64,000 nt of DNA from Pseudomonas baltica. GTDB taxonomy: Bacteria; Pseudomonadota; Gammaproteobacteria; Pseudomonadales; Pseudomonadaceae. Positions 33,073 to 44,707 of this stretch are shown here, piece after piece (the stretch's first letter is position 1; each line of letters starts with the position of its first letter). The stretch lies in NCBI RefSeq assembly GCF_031880315.1, contig NZ_CP134771.1:3684501-3748500 (forward strand). Direction: 5' to 3'. Below the pieces are notes generated by a model. It was not told where the DNA came from. It saw nothing but the letters and a program-made list of their open reading frames with translations, and did not search any database. Both the position numbers and the translations under genes were made by a program.

Positions 33073-34818
33073 ATGAGCGATAACACTGTACCGCCGGTAG
33101 CCGATGCCCCCGCCAAGGATGCCCCCGCTAGCGCCGCACCCGTTACCCCGTCCTCTCGGCGCTGGCCGATGGTGCTGCTGGGGTTGTGCCTGGTCGCAGG
33201 CGTCGCGGGCGGATTGGGCTGGTTCATGCACAAACCCCCGGTGCTGCCGGCAGCTGCCCTGGCCAGTGACAAACTGGGCATGAGCCGCCCGGATGGCCTG
33301 CTCGAAACCAACTCCCTGAGCCAGCTGCCCAAGGACGTGCTGGCGGTGCCGTTCCTCAAGGCCACCCTGACCGAGGACTTCGTCTTTTATTACCAGGCCA
33401 ACGCCGATCGCCTCGGCTTGATCGGCAGCCTGCGGCGGATCATCTATGAACATGATCTCAAGCTGCAGGACAGCCTGATCGAGCAGCTCTTCGATCAGCC
33501 CGCCGATGTAGCGCTGTGGCGCGGCGCCGATGGCCGCCTGAAAGACTTCCTGCTGGTCATGGACCGTGGCGGCCTGGCCAAGGTGCTGGAGCCGCTGGCC
33601 AAGGTAGCGCTGGACGATTCGCAGCTGACCAAGACGGCCGACGTCAAGGTCGGCAGCGACGACGTGGCGCTGTATCAGTTGACCTACGGCGCCAGCAAGT
33701 CGCTGCTGTTCGCCTCTCATGGCGACAAACTGGTGGTGCTGTCGAACCCGGCCAAGCTGTATGAAGCCAAAGATGACACCGCACCAGAGCCCGGCGATGT
33801 TTCGACCCAGGCCATCGCCGCACTGCTCAATGGCGACAAACTCTTCCCTGAAGCCTTCGGCCTGCAGCCGCGTGCGCCCGAGGTGAAGCAACGCCTGTCG
33901 GTGAACGCCAGTGTTCTTGCCATGGGCTACCAGCGTTTCATCCCCAATTTCGCCGGCGTGCGTTTCGACATGGACGACAAGGGCTGGCATAGCTATCTGG
34001 CGATGGACGAACTGGACAACCAGCCGGACTTCGATTTCAAACCGATCTGGCAAGCCATGCCCATGGGCGCCAGCGCCTGCGTGGCCTTGCCCCTGGCGGC
34101 CGAGCAGCAAAAACCGCTGTTGGTGAAACTGGGCGCTGATGAAGCCTCCGCGCAAACCCTCACCGAGCATATGGCCGGCGCTGCGGGCCTGTGCTGGTAT
34201 GCCGATTCGCGGTTGTACACGCCATTGCTGGTGGCCAGCCTGAAAGATCAGGACAGCACCCAGCTCGATGGTGAACTGGGCAAGCTGTTCGGGTCGATGG
34301 TCGGTGCCTACGAGGCCAACGTCGATGAGCACGCCTTCCCGGTCGTTGAAACGCAGGAAGGTCAAAGCCACCTATGGCAGCGTCAGGTCAGCTCGAACTT
34401 CGGCCCCTACGCCGCCAAGGATGCCGAGAAACCGGACGCCATCAGCGGCAAGGCGTTCATGAAAGTCAGCCTGGCGCGCCATGGTTCGACGTTGCTGTTT
34501 TCCCTTGATGACAAGCTGCTGGACAAGGCGCTCGGCACGCTGAACAAGACCTTCCCGCCGATGACTGACGTGTTGCCCAAAGACCTGTTGATGCCGTTCT
34601 ACTTCGGCCCGGATGCCATGGCGCAGCTGATGCAAAAGGAAACCCTCGACAGCCTGCCGCAGGACATGGAGCCGGTGTTCTACAACGCCGCGCAAACAAT
34701 GCTGATCCCCAAGCTGCGCACCCTGGGCGGTTATGGCAAATACGCGCTGACCTTGCCCAAAGGCAGCGAGCCGAACGGCCACTGGCAATGGCTGCCGCTG
34801 GAGTGGAAAGCGCTGTGA
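33073..34818 (+). CDS. yfaA: DUF2138 protein (YfaA-like)
   Basis: About 581 residues (a GTG at 33067 would add two). The N-terminus is a cytoplasmic Pro/Ala-rich stretch, then a single membrane anchor ([22 protein letters not shown], about residues 33-54), then a large periplasmic domain matching the length of YfaA/DUF2138. No catalytic motif is known. The stop overlaps the GTG of the next gene (GTGA), so it is translationally coupled in the cluster. Confidence 0.8.
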   Translation: MSDNTVPPVADAPAKDAPASAAPVTPSSRRWPMVLLGLCLVAGVAGGLGWFMHKPPVLPAAALASDKLGMSRPDGLLETNSLSQLPKDVLAVPFLKATLTEDFVFYYQANADRLGLIGSLRRIIYEHDLKLQDSLIEQLFDQPADVALWRGADGRLKDFLLVMDRGGLAKVLEPLAKVALDDSQLTKTADVKVGSDDVALYQLTYGASKSLLFASHGDKLVVLSNPAKLYEAKDDTAPEPGDVSTQAIAALLNGDKLFPEAFGLQPRAPEVKQRLSVNASVLAMGYQRFIPNFAGVRFDMDDKGWHSYLAMDELDNQPDFDFKPIWQAMPMGASACVALPLAAEQQKPLLVKLGADEASAQTLTEHMAGAAGLCWYADSRLYTPLLVASLKDQDSTQLDGELGKLFGSMVGAYEANVDEHAFPVVETQEGQSHLWQRQVSSNFGPYAAKDAEKPDAISGKAFMKVSLARHGSTLLFSLDDKLLDKALGTLNKTFPPMTDVLPKDLLMPFYFGPDAMAQLMQKETLDSLPQDMEPVFYNAAQTMLIPKLRTLGGYGKYALTLPKGSEPNGHWQWLPLEWKAL

Positions 34819-35483
34819 TCACGCGTGCACGGGCTGCTGCCCTGAGTCGATCGACCCTGTTTGCCGCAGGCCTGCTGGCAATGCTGCTCGGCAATGGCGC
34901 CCGGGCCAGCGACGCGCCGGCCCTCGATGTGGCGCAGTCCCAGGTATTCCGCGCCTGGTTCGTGCGTATCGCCGAAGAGCAGCTCACCCAGGGCCCGAGC
35001 CCGCGCTGGTACCAGCAGGACTGCGCTGGCCTGGTGCGCTTTGCCGCCAACGAGGCGTTGAAGGTTCATGACGACAAGTGGCTGCGCAGCAATGGCTTGT
35101 CCAACCGCTATCTGCCGCCCGAGCTACAGCTCACGGACGCCCAGCGCAACCTGGCCCAGCAATGGCAACAGGGCGGTGGCAAGGTGGGCCCGTACGTCAA
35201 CGCGATCAAGTTGATTCAGTTCAACAGCCATCTGATCGGTCGTGACGTAGCGCAGGCGCGGCCCGGCGATTTGATGTTTTTCGATCAGGGCGACGACCAG
35301 CACCTGATGATCTGGATGGGCCGCTACATCGCCTATCACACCGGCACCACCACCCCCACTGACAACGGCATGCGATCCGCGAGCCTGCAGCAACTCATGA
35401 CATGGAAGGACACTCGATGGATACCCGACGCAGCCAACCCCAACTTCATCGGCGTCTATCGACTCAACTTTCTCTCCCAATGA
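34815..35483 (+). CDS. yfaT: DUF1175 protein (YfaT-like)
   Basis: Start chosen at GTG 34815, which overlaps the upstream stop; it gives a signal peptide ([22 protein letters not shown]). The mature part has [44 protein letters not shown] and AYHTGT, reminiscent of NlpC/P60-like Cys-His-His folds, typical of DUF1175. Its stop overlaps the ATG of the macroglobulin gene. Periplasmic; may act on or with that protein. Confidence 0.8.
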   Translation: MITRARAAALSRSTLFAAGLLAMLLGNGARASDAPALDVAQSQVFRAWFVRIAEEQLTQGPSPRWYQQDCAGLVRFAANEALKVHDDKWLRSNGLSNRYLPPELQLTDAQRNLAQQWQQGGGKVGPYVNAIKLIQFNSHLIGRDVAQARPGDLMFFDQGDDQHLMIWMGRYIAYHTGTTTPTDNGMRSASLQQLMTWKDTRWIPDAANPNFIGVYRLNFLSQ

Positions 35484-38400
35484 TCGGTGCTCGCATGCTG
35501 CGTTTCCTCTCTCTGTTAGTGCTGTTGGTGCTGCCGTTTGCGACGGTCAACGCCGACGACAGCGTCGAGCCGAGCGGCTACGCGCCGGTGGCCGGCGAAA
35601 GCTTCTTCCTGCTGGCCGACAGCAGTTTCGCCAGCGACGAGCAGGCCATGGTCCGCCTCGAAGCGCCGGGTCGTGACTATCGGCGTTTTCGCATGGAGCC
35701 CTACGGTGGCGCCGATATCCGGGTGTATCGCATCGACAAGCCGCTGGACTTTCTCAAGCGCCAGAAGAACCTGCACCGGGTGGTCAGTGACGGCCAGTTC
35801 AAGGGCGAAGGCTTGTCCAACACCCTGGCGTACCTGTGGGACAACTGGTACCGCAAATCCCGCCGCGTGATGCAGCGGGCGTTTTCCTACGAGACCCGCA
35901 AGCAGGTCACCGAAGAGGTGCCGGAGCTGAAGATGGGCGAGGCGATGGCCGCACCGACGCCTTACGAAGCGCAGCCGCAATTCGCCTTGATCCCGGGTCT
36001 GCCGCTGGTGACGCAGTTCCGTTATCCGCTGTGGCAGGCCAAGCCGATCCAGCCGCCCAAGGGAGTCAATCTTGACGGTTCCTCCAGCGAGTTCGTCAGC
36101 CCCGCCGCAGGCAACGTGTACATCCCGTTGGGCCACCTCAAGCCCGGCCTGTATCTGGTCGAAGCGCTGGTCGGCAAGTACCGCGCGACCACCATGGTGT
36201 TCGTCTCCAACACCGTGGCGGTGAGCAAGATCGCCGGCGACGAGCTGCTGGTGTGGGCCGCGCGCAAGCACGAAGGCAGCTCGGTGCCCAAGGTCAATGT
36301 GCTGTGGACCGATGGCCTGGGCGTGATGAGCAGCGGCGCCACCGATGCCGATGGCCTGGTGCGCTTGCAGCACGCCAGCCCAGAACGCTCGTTCGTGATC
36401 GGCGAAGACGAAGAGGGCGGGGTGTTCGTCTCCGAAAACTTCTACTACGACAGCGAAATCTACGACACCAAGCTCTATGCGTTCACCGACCGGCCGCTGT
36501 ACCGGCCGGGCGACTGGGTGTCGCTGAAGATCGTTGGTCGCGAGTTCAAGAACGCCCGCGATTCCGTGGCGCCCGGTGCGGCTGACGTCAACGTGACCGT
36601 GCTCGACGCTACTGGCACCGCTCTGCAGACCCTGGCGCTGAAACTCGACGCCAAGGCCGGCACCCAAGGGCGTTTCCAACTGCCGGAAAACGCCGTGGCC
36701 GGTGGCTACGAGCTGCGCTTCACCTACAAGGACCAGGCCTACAGCAGCGCCTTCCGAGTGGCGGAATACATCAAGCCGCAGTTCGAGATTTCGCTGAACC
36801 TGGCCAAGCAGGACTACCGCACTGGCGAAGCGGTCAAGGGCAGCCTGGTGCTGCTCTACCCGGACGGCAAGCCGGTGGCCAACGCCAAGTTGACTCTGAG
36901 CCTGCGCGCCCAGCAGCTGTCGATGGTGGATAACGAACTGCAGTACCTCGGGCAATTTCCGGTGGAGCTGACCAGCACCGAATTGACCACCGACGCCAAA
37001 GGCGTCGCGACCCTCGACCTGCCCGCCGCCGACAAGCCGAGCCGCTACATGCTCACCGTGTTCGCCAGCGATGGCGCGGCGTATCGGGTCAAGACCACCA
37101 AGGAAATCCTCATCGACCGGGGTGCCGCGAGCTTCCGTCTAAGCGCGCCGCAGCGGTTCAGCGCCGCCGGAGAAAAGGTCGCGTTCAGCTATGTCAACGA
37201 AGGCGGGAGCGAGCAGAGCAAAGCGGTTACTCCGAGCAGCTACAGCTGGGTGCGCCTTGAAGACCAGACTACCGGCGACGGCAAGCTCGAGGCTAAAGAC
37301 CAAGGCTTCAGCCTGGCCTTCGCGCGCCCCGGCACTTACAACCTGACCTTGAAGGATGACCACGGTCGCGTCGTCGGCGCCGCTGGCCATTCGGTCACGG
37401 GCGATGGCGTCAAGGCGGTGCCGGGCACCGTTGAAATCGTCCTCGACCAGCCCGAGTACAAGGCCGGCGACGAAGCCATGGCGTTGATCACCTTCCCCGA
37501 GCCGGTCAGCGATGCGCTGCTGTCGCTGGAGCGTGACAAGGTCGAGGCCACCGCGTTGCTGTCCAAGGGCGGCGGCTGGCTGAAGCTGGAAAAACTCAGC
37601 GACACCCAGTACCGCGCGCGTATCCCGGTGAAGGACAACTTCGCCCCCAACCTGACCTTCTCGGTGCTCTACACCAAGGGCGGGCAGTACAGCTTTCAGA
37701 ACGCCGGCATCAAGGTGGTGACGCCGCAGATCGACGTGGCCATTGCCACCGACAAGGACACCTACCTGCCGGGCGACACCGTGTCGGTCGACCTGACCAC
37801 CCAGTTCGCCGGCAAGCCGATCCCGGCGCACCTGACGGTCAGCGTGGTCGACGAGATGATCTACGCGCTGCAACCGGAAGTCGCGCCGAGCATCGATCAG
37901 TTCTTCTATCACCCGCGCCGCAACAACGTGCGCACCAGCGCCAGCCTGTCGTTCATCAGCTATGACGTGGCACTGCCGGGCAGCCCTGGTGCGCCTGGCA
38001 AGGCCAACCGCAGCGAGCGCGGGGTCAAGGTACTCGAGCGGCCGCGCCGCGAAGACATCGACACCGCCGCCTGGCAGCCAGAGCTGGTGACCGATGCCAA
38101 CGGCAAGACGCACTTCACCTTTACCATGCCGGACTCGCTGACGCGCTGGCGCATTACTGCGCGGGCCATCGCCGATGACGGTCAGGTCGGGCAGAAGAAG
38201 CAGTTCGTGCGCTCCGAAAAACCGCTGTACCTGAAGTGGAGCGGGCCGAACAAATTCCGCAACGGCGACAAGCCGGACCTGGGCGTGTTCGCCTTCAGCC
38301 AGGCCGAGAAACCGGCGAGCGCCGAGCTGGTGACCCATTTCGCGGGTGTTGATCAGCGCGTACCGGTGACCCTCAACAACGGCATCAATTACATCCCGCT

Positions 38401-40045
38401 GCCGCCCTTCGCCCTGGCCAACGGTGACTGGACCGCCGAGCTGGTGCAGGATGGCAAGCCCGCCGACGCCCTGGCCGTGCACCTGACGGCCACCGGTGAA
38501 GGCTGGCAAGTCAGCCAGACGCAAAGCCTGGACGCGGCCAGCGGCGATACCCCGCTGACCTTGCCCGCCGACGCCACGGCGATCCGCCTGCGCCTGGACG
38601 ACAGCCCGCAAGCGCTGTTCCGTTCGGCCCTGGATGATCTGTTGAGCTATCCATATGGCGGCGTCGAGCAGACCGCCAGCCAGTTGTTGCCGCTGAGCAT
38701 CGCTTACCCGGTGCTGTCAGCTGACCCGCAAGTGCGCGACCGCCTGCGCCTGATCATGCAGAACAGCCGCCTGCGCCTGGTGCAAATGGCCGGGCCTGCG
38801 GCGTACTTCACCTGGTGGGGGCAGGAGGGCGAGCCGGATGCCTTCCTCACCGCCTACGCCTATTACGCCGACTGGTACGCCAGCAAGGTCATGGACCTGA
38901 CCCTGCCGCCGGAGCACTGGCAGCGGGTGCTGGAGGTGTATGCCAAGCAAGCGAAGAACACCCCGCTGTTGCAGCGCGCGCTGATTCTGTCGTTCGCCAA
39001 ACAGATGCAATTGCCGGTGAATACCCTGCTGAGCGGGCTGATGGGCGACCTGGCGAAAGCGGGTGACGGGGCCGCCGAAAGCCTCACGGACGACGGCGTG
39101 GAGAGCCTGGTGATGGGTGCTCCGGACTCGGCACTCGGGTTGGCGGCGGCTCGCACGCTCACGGCCTCGCTGGCCAGACAGGCCAAGGTCGCGCTGCCGG
39201 ATGCCTTCAATCGCCAATTGCCCGATGCCCAGCAGCGTCTGGCGGTCAGTTCGCAACCCTTTGCCGAAGCCCTCAACCTGTCGCTGCAAGCCTTCGATCA
39301 GGCTCGCGCCCAGGCCTTGTTGCGGCGCCTGTTGCCGCAGCAATCGACGCTCGAACGCGCGCTGGCGCTGAGCTGGCTGCAACGCAGCATCGAGCAGGCC
39401 TCGCCGACCATCGCCCTGGCGCCGGGTGAGGGCTGGAACAAACGCTACGGCGCTGCCGGTGAAATGTACTGGACCTGGCAGGGCGCGACGCCAGTGCCGT
39501 CGGTGTTGTCGCTGTCTGGCACTCAGGACCGTCCGTTGCGTGCCGCGCTGAGCTACCAGACCCAACAGGCGCCGGTCGAGCAGATGGGGGTGACCATCAC
39601 GCGGCGCCTGTCGCGTCTGGTGCCGGGTGACGAAGCCTTCCAGTTCAAGCTCGAAGCCGTCGGCAACAAGCCGGTGTCCAGCGACAGCCTGTATCTGGAC
39701 GAAGTAATCATCACCAGCAAGGCCGCCAAGCCGCTGCGCTACGGCATGCTCGAAGTGCCGCTGCCGCCGGGCGCCGATGTCGAGCGCACCACCTGGGGCA
39801 TCAAGCTGATGGGCAAGTCGGGCGGCGAGGCGTCCGAGCTGGAGAAGGCGCGGTTCGAGCCGGGGCAGATGGCCTACGCGATTCCGGTGGATGCCTTGAG
39901 CGGCGAACTGCGCTTGCGCCACCTGGTGCGCTTCTCGCAGAAGGGTCAGTTCAACTTGCCGCCGGTGCGTTTCACCCAGGTCTATGCGCCGCAGCATCAG
40001 GCCCAGGAACAGAAACCGGCGCTGGGCCAGGTCACGGTCAACTGA
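35480..40045 (+). CDS. yfaS: bacterial alpha-2-macroglobulin-like protein, thioester-less (YfaS type)
   Basis: 1521 residues from the ATG at 35480 that overlaps the previous stop. A signal peptide ([17 protein letters not shown]) without a lipobox is followed by repeated MG beta-sandwich domains; a characteristic block is [13 protein letters not shown]. The place where active macroglobulins have C-x-EQ reads [15 protein letters not shown], so the thioester cysteine is missing. This matches YfaS rather than the thioester lipoprotein YfhM. It is expected to be a periplasmic protease trap or adhesion-like scaffold. Confidence 0.88.
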   Translation: MIGARMLRFLSLLVLLVLPFATVNADDSVEPSGYAPVAGESFFLLADSSFASDEQAMVRLEAPGRDYRRFRMEPYGGADIRVYRIDKPLDFLKRQKNLHRVVSDGQFKGEGLSNTLAYLWDNWYRKSRRVMQRAFSYETRKQVTEEVPELKMGEAMAAPTPYEAQPQFALIPGLPLVTQFRYPLWQAKPIQPPKGVNLDGSSSEFVSPAAGNVYIPLGHLKPGLYLVEALVGKYRATTMVFVSNTVAVSKIAGDELLVWAARKHEGSSVPKVNVLWTDGLGVMSSGATDADGLVRLQHASPERSFVIGEDEEGGVFVSENFYYDSEIYDTKLYAFTDRPLYRPGDWVSLKIVGREFKNARDSVAPGAADVNVTVLDATGTALQTLALKLDAKAGTQGRFQLPENAVAGGYELRFTYKDQAYSSAFRVAEYIKPQFEISLNLAKQDYRTGEAVKGSLVLLYPDGKPVANAKLTLSLRAQQLSMVDNELQYLGQFPVELTSTELTTDAKGVATLDLPAADKPSRYMLTVFASDGAAYRVKTTKEILIDRGAASFRLSAPQRFSAAGEKVAFSYVNEGGSEQSKAVTPSSYSWVRLEDQTTGDGKLEAKDQGFSLAFARPGTYNLTLKDDHGRVVGAAGHSVTGDGVKAVPGTVEIVLDQPEYKAGDEAMALITFPEPVSDALLSLERDKVEATALLSKGGGWLKLEKLSDTQYRARIPVKDNFAPNLTFSVLYTKGGQYSFQNAGIKVVTPQIDVAIATDKDTYLPGDTVSVDLTTQFAGKPIPAHLTVSVVDEMIYALQPEVAPSIDQFFYHPRRNNVRTSASLSFISYDVALPGSPGAPGKANRSERGVKVLERPRREDIDTAAWQPELVTDANGKTHFTFTMPDSLTRWRITARAIADDGQVGQKKQFVRSEKPLYLKWSGPNKFRNGDKPDLGVFAFSQAEKPASAELVTHFAGVDQRVPVTLNNGINYIPLPPFALANGDWTAELVQDGKPADALAVHLTATGEGWQVSQTQSLDAASGDTPLTLPADATAIRLRLDDSPQALFRSALDDLLSYPYGGVEQTASQLLPLSIAYPVLSADPQVRDRLRLIMQNSRLRLVQMAGPAAYFTWWGQEGEPDAFLTAYAYYADWYASKVMDLTLPPEHWQRVLEVYAKQAKNTPLLQRALILSFAKQMQLPVNTLLSGLMGDLAKAGDGAAESLTDDGVESLVMGAPDSALGLAAARTLTASLARQAKVALPDAFNRQLPDAQQRLAVSSQPFAEALNLSLQAFDQARAQALLRRLLPQQSTLERALALSWLQRSIEQASPTIALAPGEGWNKRYGAAGEMYWTWQGATPVPSVLSLSGTQDRPLRAALSYQTQQAPVEQMGVTITRRLSRLVPGDEAFQFKLEAVGNKPVSSDSLYLDEVIITSKAAKPLRYGMLEVPLPPGADVERTTWGIKLMGKSGGEASELEKARFEPGQMAYAIPVDALSGELRLRHLVRFSQKGQFNLPPVRFTQVYAPQHQAQEQKPALGQVTVN

Positions 40046-40046
40046 C

Positions 40047-41666
40047 ATGACCCGGCCTCTGTTCTGGTTATTGCTGTGTCTGCTACCTGCGCTGGCGACG
40101 GCGCAGGAGGAGCCCCTGCGCCTGGGCTTCAGGGGCGAACTGCTGACACTCAGCCCAACGCAGCTGATTGCCCGTGAACCCCTGCCGCCCGACTTGCAGG
40201 CGCCGCTGGGCAGCCTGTGGAAGATGTTCGTCTACAGCTGGCTGGTGGATACCGATGCCCATGAGCCGCCGTACACCTGTCGCGGCCAAGCCAAGGACGA
40301 AGTCTATTGCTGCACTGCCGGCGCCAGCATCGAGCGCGATCAGGCGCTGGTGAAGTCCTGCGGGTTGTACTTCGAGCCGGGGCGTCTGGGCATTACCGCG
40401 CAGGATTGGCGCGATTACTGGCAGGCGCGGCAGGCGCCCCAGTGGTTGCTCGACCTGGCCTTTTTGCAGCCTTCGACGCGAGTGCCGGTGGCCGAACTGC
40501 TGAACGTGCTGGCGGTATTGCCAGCGCAGGCGCAGATGCGTCGCGTGCTGCTGGATGTGGTGCTCAACGCGGCGGACGGCGATGTGGTGGGCGAGCTGGG
40601 CGGGCGCTTGCGGGTGAAAACCTGGAGCTGGCTGGGTGATCAGGACCCGACCTCGCGCCAGGGCGGCTTTGGCGGGTGGACGGCCGATGGCACGCCCATC
40701 TGGGCCGGTGGGCGCGGGACCAGTCAGATGGTGCTGCGCCATTACGCGCAGGCACTGGCTGAAATAGTGCCGGTGGACTGGCCGGCAGACGCCGGGCGTT
40801 GCGTCGAAGTCAGGCTGTTTTCCCGTTATCCGATCGCGCAGGTGCTGAGCGGTGATCGCGTGGCACCGAGCGGACCGTTGCAGGGCGACTACCGGGTGGC
40901 GTTCAGCAACGGCAACCAGTTGGCGATTCACAGCGACGGCGAGCTGTTCTTGCTCAACGACAAGCTGGTGGCGCGCCTGGACCGCGAAGAATACGTCGCC
41001 CGCGTGCTACAGCGCGAAGCCCGGCCCGAGCCTGCCGAGGCCGCCAAGGCCCTGGCGATCGCCATTCGCACCTACCTGCTGCAGAACGCAACGCGCAGCG
41101 GCGACTGCCTGAGCATCGATGACAGCAGCAACCGACAACGTGTAGCGCCGCGCCCGGCCGCTGCCGATTCGCGGGCGATTGCCGCCTGGACCAGCGACCT
41201 GGTGCTGGCTGGCAGCAGTGTCACCTACCACTCCGATCAGCCGGGGCCGGACAAACTCTCCTGGCAGCAGGCCGTCGAGCAGGCCAACGCCGGGCAGCGC
41301 TTCGATGCGATCCTGCTGCACGCCTACCCGCGCGCCAGCCTCAGCCGTTGGGACAACCCCGTCGCTTCCTGCGAGGCCCTGCCTGCGGCTCAGGACTGGC
41401 TGCAAAGCCAGCGGCGAGCCTGGCGCCAGCGCCTGGAAAACCAAGTCGGTTACAACGAAGTCAGCACCTTTGCGGTCTGCCGCCTGGCGTTTGGCCGGCC
41501 CTACGTCGACCGCGAGCGCCAACGCATCTACGTACGCGGCGTGCTGTCGCTGCAAGACCGTCTCGACCTGACCCACGAATACCTGCACCTGGCCTTTGAC
41601 GCACATCCCAACGGTCAGGATGAAACCTACATCGAAGGGCTCGCCCGTCATCTTTTGCTGGAATAG
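40047..41666 (+). CDS. yfaQ: DUF2300 protein (YfaQ-like), SpoIID-related domain
   Basis: Starts at ATG 40047, one base after the macroglobulin stop, giving a signal peptide (TRPLFWLLLCLLPALATAQ). About 539 residues. The first half is unique to the family. The later EEYVARVLQREARPEPAEAAKALAIAIRTYLL resembles the SpoIID/LytB core of peptidoglycan enzymes, followed by the DUF2300 C-terminus with YEYLHLAFDAHPNGQDE-like His/Asp residues. Suggests contact with peptidoglycan; activity not proven. Confidence 0.8.
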   Translation: MTRPLFWLLLCLLPALATAQEEPLRLGFRGELLTLSPTQLIAREPLPPDLQAPLGSLWKMFVYSWLVDTDAHEPPYTCRGQAKDEVYCCTAGASIERDQALVKSCGLYFEPGRLGITAQDWRDYWQARQAPQWLLDLAFLQPSTRVPVAELLNVLAVLPAQAQMRRVLLDVVLNAADGDVVGELGGRLRVKTWSWLGDQDPTSRQGGFGGWTADGTPIWAGGRGTSQMVLRHYAQALAEIVPVDWPADAGRCVEVRLFSRYPIAQVLSGDRVAPSGPLQGDYRVAFSNGNQLAIHSDGELFLLNDKLVARLDREEYVARVLQREARPEPAEAAKALAIAIRTYLLQNATRSGDCLSIDDSSNRQRVAPRPAAADSRAIAAWTSDLVLAGSSVTYHSDQPGPDKLSWQQAVEQANAGQRFDAILLHAYPRASLSRWDNPVASCEALPAAQDWLQSQRRAWRQRLENQVGYNEVSTFAVCRLAFGRPYVDRERQRIYVRGVLSLQDRLDLTHEYLHLAFDAHPNGQDETYIEGLARHLLLE

Positions 41667-41669
41667 GCC

Positions 41670-42485
41670 ATGACACTCCGTTATCCGCAGGTCTTCCTGT
41701 TCATCTGCTGCTGTGGCGCCTGGCCGGCGACGTTCGCCGCCGACGCCGCAATCAAGCTCGATACTCCGGTGGGCGGCTGGCATTCCGGTGCGGTCGACGG
41801 CGACGGCGAGCACTACCAGCAGACCGTCAACTACCCGGCCTCGTCGGTCAACACCCCGGTGGGGCAGGCCAACACAGCGCGCATCGCCGGGCAGATCAAG
41901 GCCACGCCCAAATCAGCCGAGCCGGGGCGCTTGATCGTCAACGGCGTGAGCATGCCGTTGAAGATCGACGAGGCCGGCCGTTTCGATCGGCCATTCTCGT
42001 TCCCCAGGGGCAGCAACAGCGTCGAGGTGCGCAGTCCTGACGGCCAGCAACGCCATCGCACGCAGTTCATCAATGCCGGCAGCGGCGCCACCCCGGCCAA
42101 GTTGCGCGTGTTGCTGTCATGGGACAGCGACGGCACTGACCTGGACTTGCATGTGGTCACGCCCGACGGCGCGCATATCTGGTACGGCGACCGGGTCGCC
42201 GCCAACGGCGCCGCTCTGGATGTCGATGTGACCACCGGCTATGGCCCGGAGATCTTCTCCATGCCGGCGCCGATCAAGGGCCAGTATCTGGTGTACCTGA
42301 ACTACTTCGGCGGCGGCTATCGCAGCGATGAGGACGGCCAGGAGGATGCCGTGCAGCCACTGACCACGGCCCAAGTGACGGTGATTACCGAGGAGGGCAC
42401 GCCGAGCGAGAAGATCGAAACCTTCGTAGTGCCCATGCGCGCGGTGGGCGAGCTGACGTTGGTGAAGGCGTTCAGCTATCCCTGA
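41670..42485 (+). CDS. DUF2135 protein (YfaP-like), copy 2
   Basis: 271 residues with a signal peptide ending TFAAD. It shares with the first copy the pattern VGGW, SNSVEVRS, then LRVLLSWDSDGTDLDLHVVTPDG, GPEIFSMPAP and GQYLVYLNYFGGGY. It lies 3 bp after the DUF2300 gene and ends the cluster. Two diverged DUF2135 proteins bracketing the cluster suggest a duplication followed by specialisation. Confidence 0.85.
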   Translation: MTLRYPQVFLFICCCGAWPATFAADAAIKLDTPVGGWHSGAVDGDGEHYQQTVNYPASSVNTPVGQANTARIAGQIKATPKSAEPGRLIVNGVSMPLKIDEAGRFDRPFSFPRGSNSVEVRSPDGQQRHRTQFINAGSGATPAKLRVLLSWDSDGTDLDLHVVTPDGAHIWYGDRVAANGAALDVDVTTGYGPEIFSMPAPIKGQYLVYLNYFGGGYRSDEDGQEDAVQPLTTAQVTVITEEGTPSEKIETFVVPMRAVGELTLVKAFSYP

Positions 42486-42563
42486 GGACGCGTAATCGCA
42501 AGGATTTCGAACATCTCGGCGTGCAACTGATCAACCCCTGGCAGCTCGCCTGAGCGTTAAACA

Positions 42564-43484
42564 TCAAAGCGCCAACCCGGCCCGATCGCCCATATACATC
42601 TCCAGCCGCGAGCGCAGCCAGCGTTCGGCCGGGTCGGTGTCCATGACGCTCAGCCAGACCATCGACAGGTCCAGCGGCGGGGTGTCGAAGGGCACCGGCT
42701 CGTCGAACAGGTTGCCCCATTTGGCCATGGCCCTGGCGGCGTAATCGGGAAGGCCGGCGAGCAGGTCGGTGCCCGCCAGCAGAGCCGGCAGCGAACTGAA
42801 CTGCGGCACCGAGAGCACCACGCGGCGTTTGCGCCCGATCTCTTCGAGCCACTCATCGGCGATGCCCGAAGTGTTGGCGGTGTGCGATACCAGGACGTGG
42901 GGGCGGGCGCAGTACTCGTCCAGCGTCAGTGGTTTATCCGAGGCATCCGCGCGCAGCACTCGGGCATGCATGCGCCGCAGCAGCTTGCGCTTGGCGTTGG
43001 CGGGCAGGCCGCGGGTCTGGCTGATGCCGACGGTGATATCGCCGCTGGCCAGCAGGTCGGGGATGCGCCAATAGTCGACGTGCTGCACTACCACCACGAT
43101 GTTTGGCGCTTCTTCGCGCATCGCCCGCAGGAAGGGCGGCAGCAAGCCGAATTCGACATCGTCCGAGAGGCCGACGCGAAAGGTCATGGAGCTGGTAATG
43201 GGGTTGAAGTCATGGCTCAGGCTCAGCGCCACGGACATGGCATCGAGCGCGGGGCCAAGGTGGCGGATGATTTCTTCGGCGCGCGAGGTGGGCTCCATGC
43301 GGTGGCCGACACGGACGAAGAGTGGGTCGTTGAATAAGGTGCGTAATCGGTTGAGCGCTGCACTGATTGTGGGCTGCCCCAGAAACAGTTTTTCTGCCGC
43401 GCGGGTGACGTTGCGCTCCTGCATGAGGGTTTCGAACACCACCATCAGGTTGATATCGGCCTTGCGCAACTCATTGCGGTTCAT
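42564..43484 (-). CDS. LysR-family transcriptional regulator
   Basis: A 306-residue LysR protein. The N-terminal winged helix has NLMVVFETLMQERNVTRAAEKLFLGQPTISAALNRLRTLF, followed by a periplasmic-binding-like effector domain. It is convergent with the yfa-type cluster and upstream of ubiK on the same strand. The target is unknown; it need not control the cluster because it does not face its promoter. Good ATG at 43484. Confidence 0.88.
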   Translation of the reverse strand: MNRNELRKADINLMVVFETLMQERNVTRAAEKLFLGQPTISAALNRLRTLFNDPLFVRVGHRMEPTSRAEEIIRHLGPALDAMSVALSLSHDFNPITSSMTFRVGLSDDVEFGLLPPFLRAMREEAPNIVVVVQHVDYWRIPDLLASGDITVGISQTRGLPANAKRKLLRRMHARVLRADASDKPLTLDEYCARPHVLVSHTANTSGIADEWLEEIGRKRRVVLSVPQFSSLPALLAGTDLLAGLPDYAARAMAKWGNLFDEPVPFDTPPLDLSMVWLSVMDTDPAERWLRSRLEMYMGDRAGLAL

Positions 43485-43559
43485 CGGCAGTGTTCCTGCT
43501 CATCCCTTGTCAGAGCGGAGTGTAGGAACAGCGCGGGGTTTGCTGCAATAGCTGTTTCG

Positions 43560-43650
43560 CCTGTGCGGGCCCCGTCGCGGGCAAGCCATGCTCCCGCAAT
43601 GGAAGGTGCGCTCCTGTGGGAGCAAGGTTTGCCCGCGAAGAGACCCTCAG
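43560..43650. repeat. paired REP element (REPIN)
   Basis: GCGGGCAAGCCATGCTCCCGC is followed by its inverted partner GTGGGAGCAAGGTTTGCCCGCGAAG about 20 bp later. Typical Pseudomonas REP hairpins in an intergenic space. Confidence 0.75.
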
Positions 43651-43663
43651 CGACGCTGCTGAA

Positions 43664-43921
43664 TCAGGGCTGTTGAGCGAGGCGCGCTTCTAGCTCGGCG
43701 ACCTTGGCTTCGAGGCTTTCCAGGCGAGCCCGGGTGCGGGCCAGCACGACCATCTGGCTGTCGAACTCTTCGCGGCTGACCAGATCGAGCTTGCTGAAAC
43801 CACTTTGCAGCAAAACCTTGAATTGACTCTCCAGCTCGGCCTTGGGCTGGGCAGTGTCGCCACTGAACAGTTTCGAGGCGTGATCGCTCAGGGCATCGAG
43901 AAGGGCTTTGGGGGCGAGCAT
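43664..43921 (-). CDS. ubiK: UbiK ubiquinone-biosynthesis accessory factor
   Basis: An 85-residue protein of the BMFP/YqiC family: an N-terminal amphipathic helix, then a C-terminal coiled coil (RTRARLESLEAKVAELEARL). UbiK trimers assist the UbiJ/Ubi complex in aerobic ubiquinone synthesis. In many pseudomonads this gene lies between comM and glnK; here the yfa-type cluster and LysR gene separate it from comM. It is divergent from glnK. Confidence 0.88.
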   Translation of the reverse strand: MLAPKALLDALSDHASKLFSGDTAQPKAELESQFKVLLQSGFSKLDLVSREEFDSQMVVLARTRARLESLEAKVAELEARLAQQP

Positions 43922-43979
43922 GGCGAATATCCTGAGAATAAGGCCGCCCAGTGTATCACGCAGTGTCTATAGTCAATGA

Positions 43980-44672
<693 letters not shown>

Positions 44673-44707
44673 AGCCGCTTCATAATAAAGCCCCAGGAGT
44701 AAACAAT

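Noticed and set aside
35516..36955. Long minus-strand frame opposite the macroglobulin gene (and others at 37139-38611, 38717-40048)
   Set aside because: GC-rich antisense frames; the plus strand has a clear family match with signal peptide and domain blocks.
38660..38700. Thioester motif in the macroglobulin
   Set aside because: The aligned site reads GGVEQ without the cysteine.
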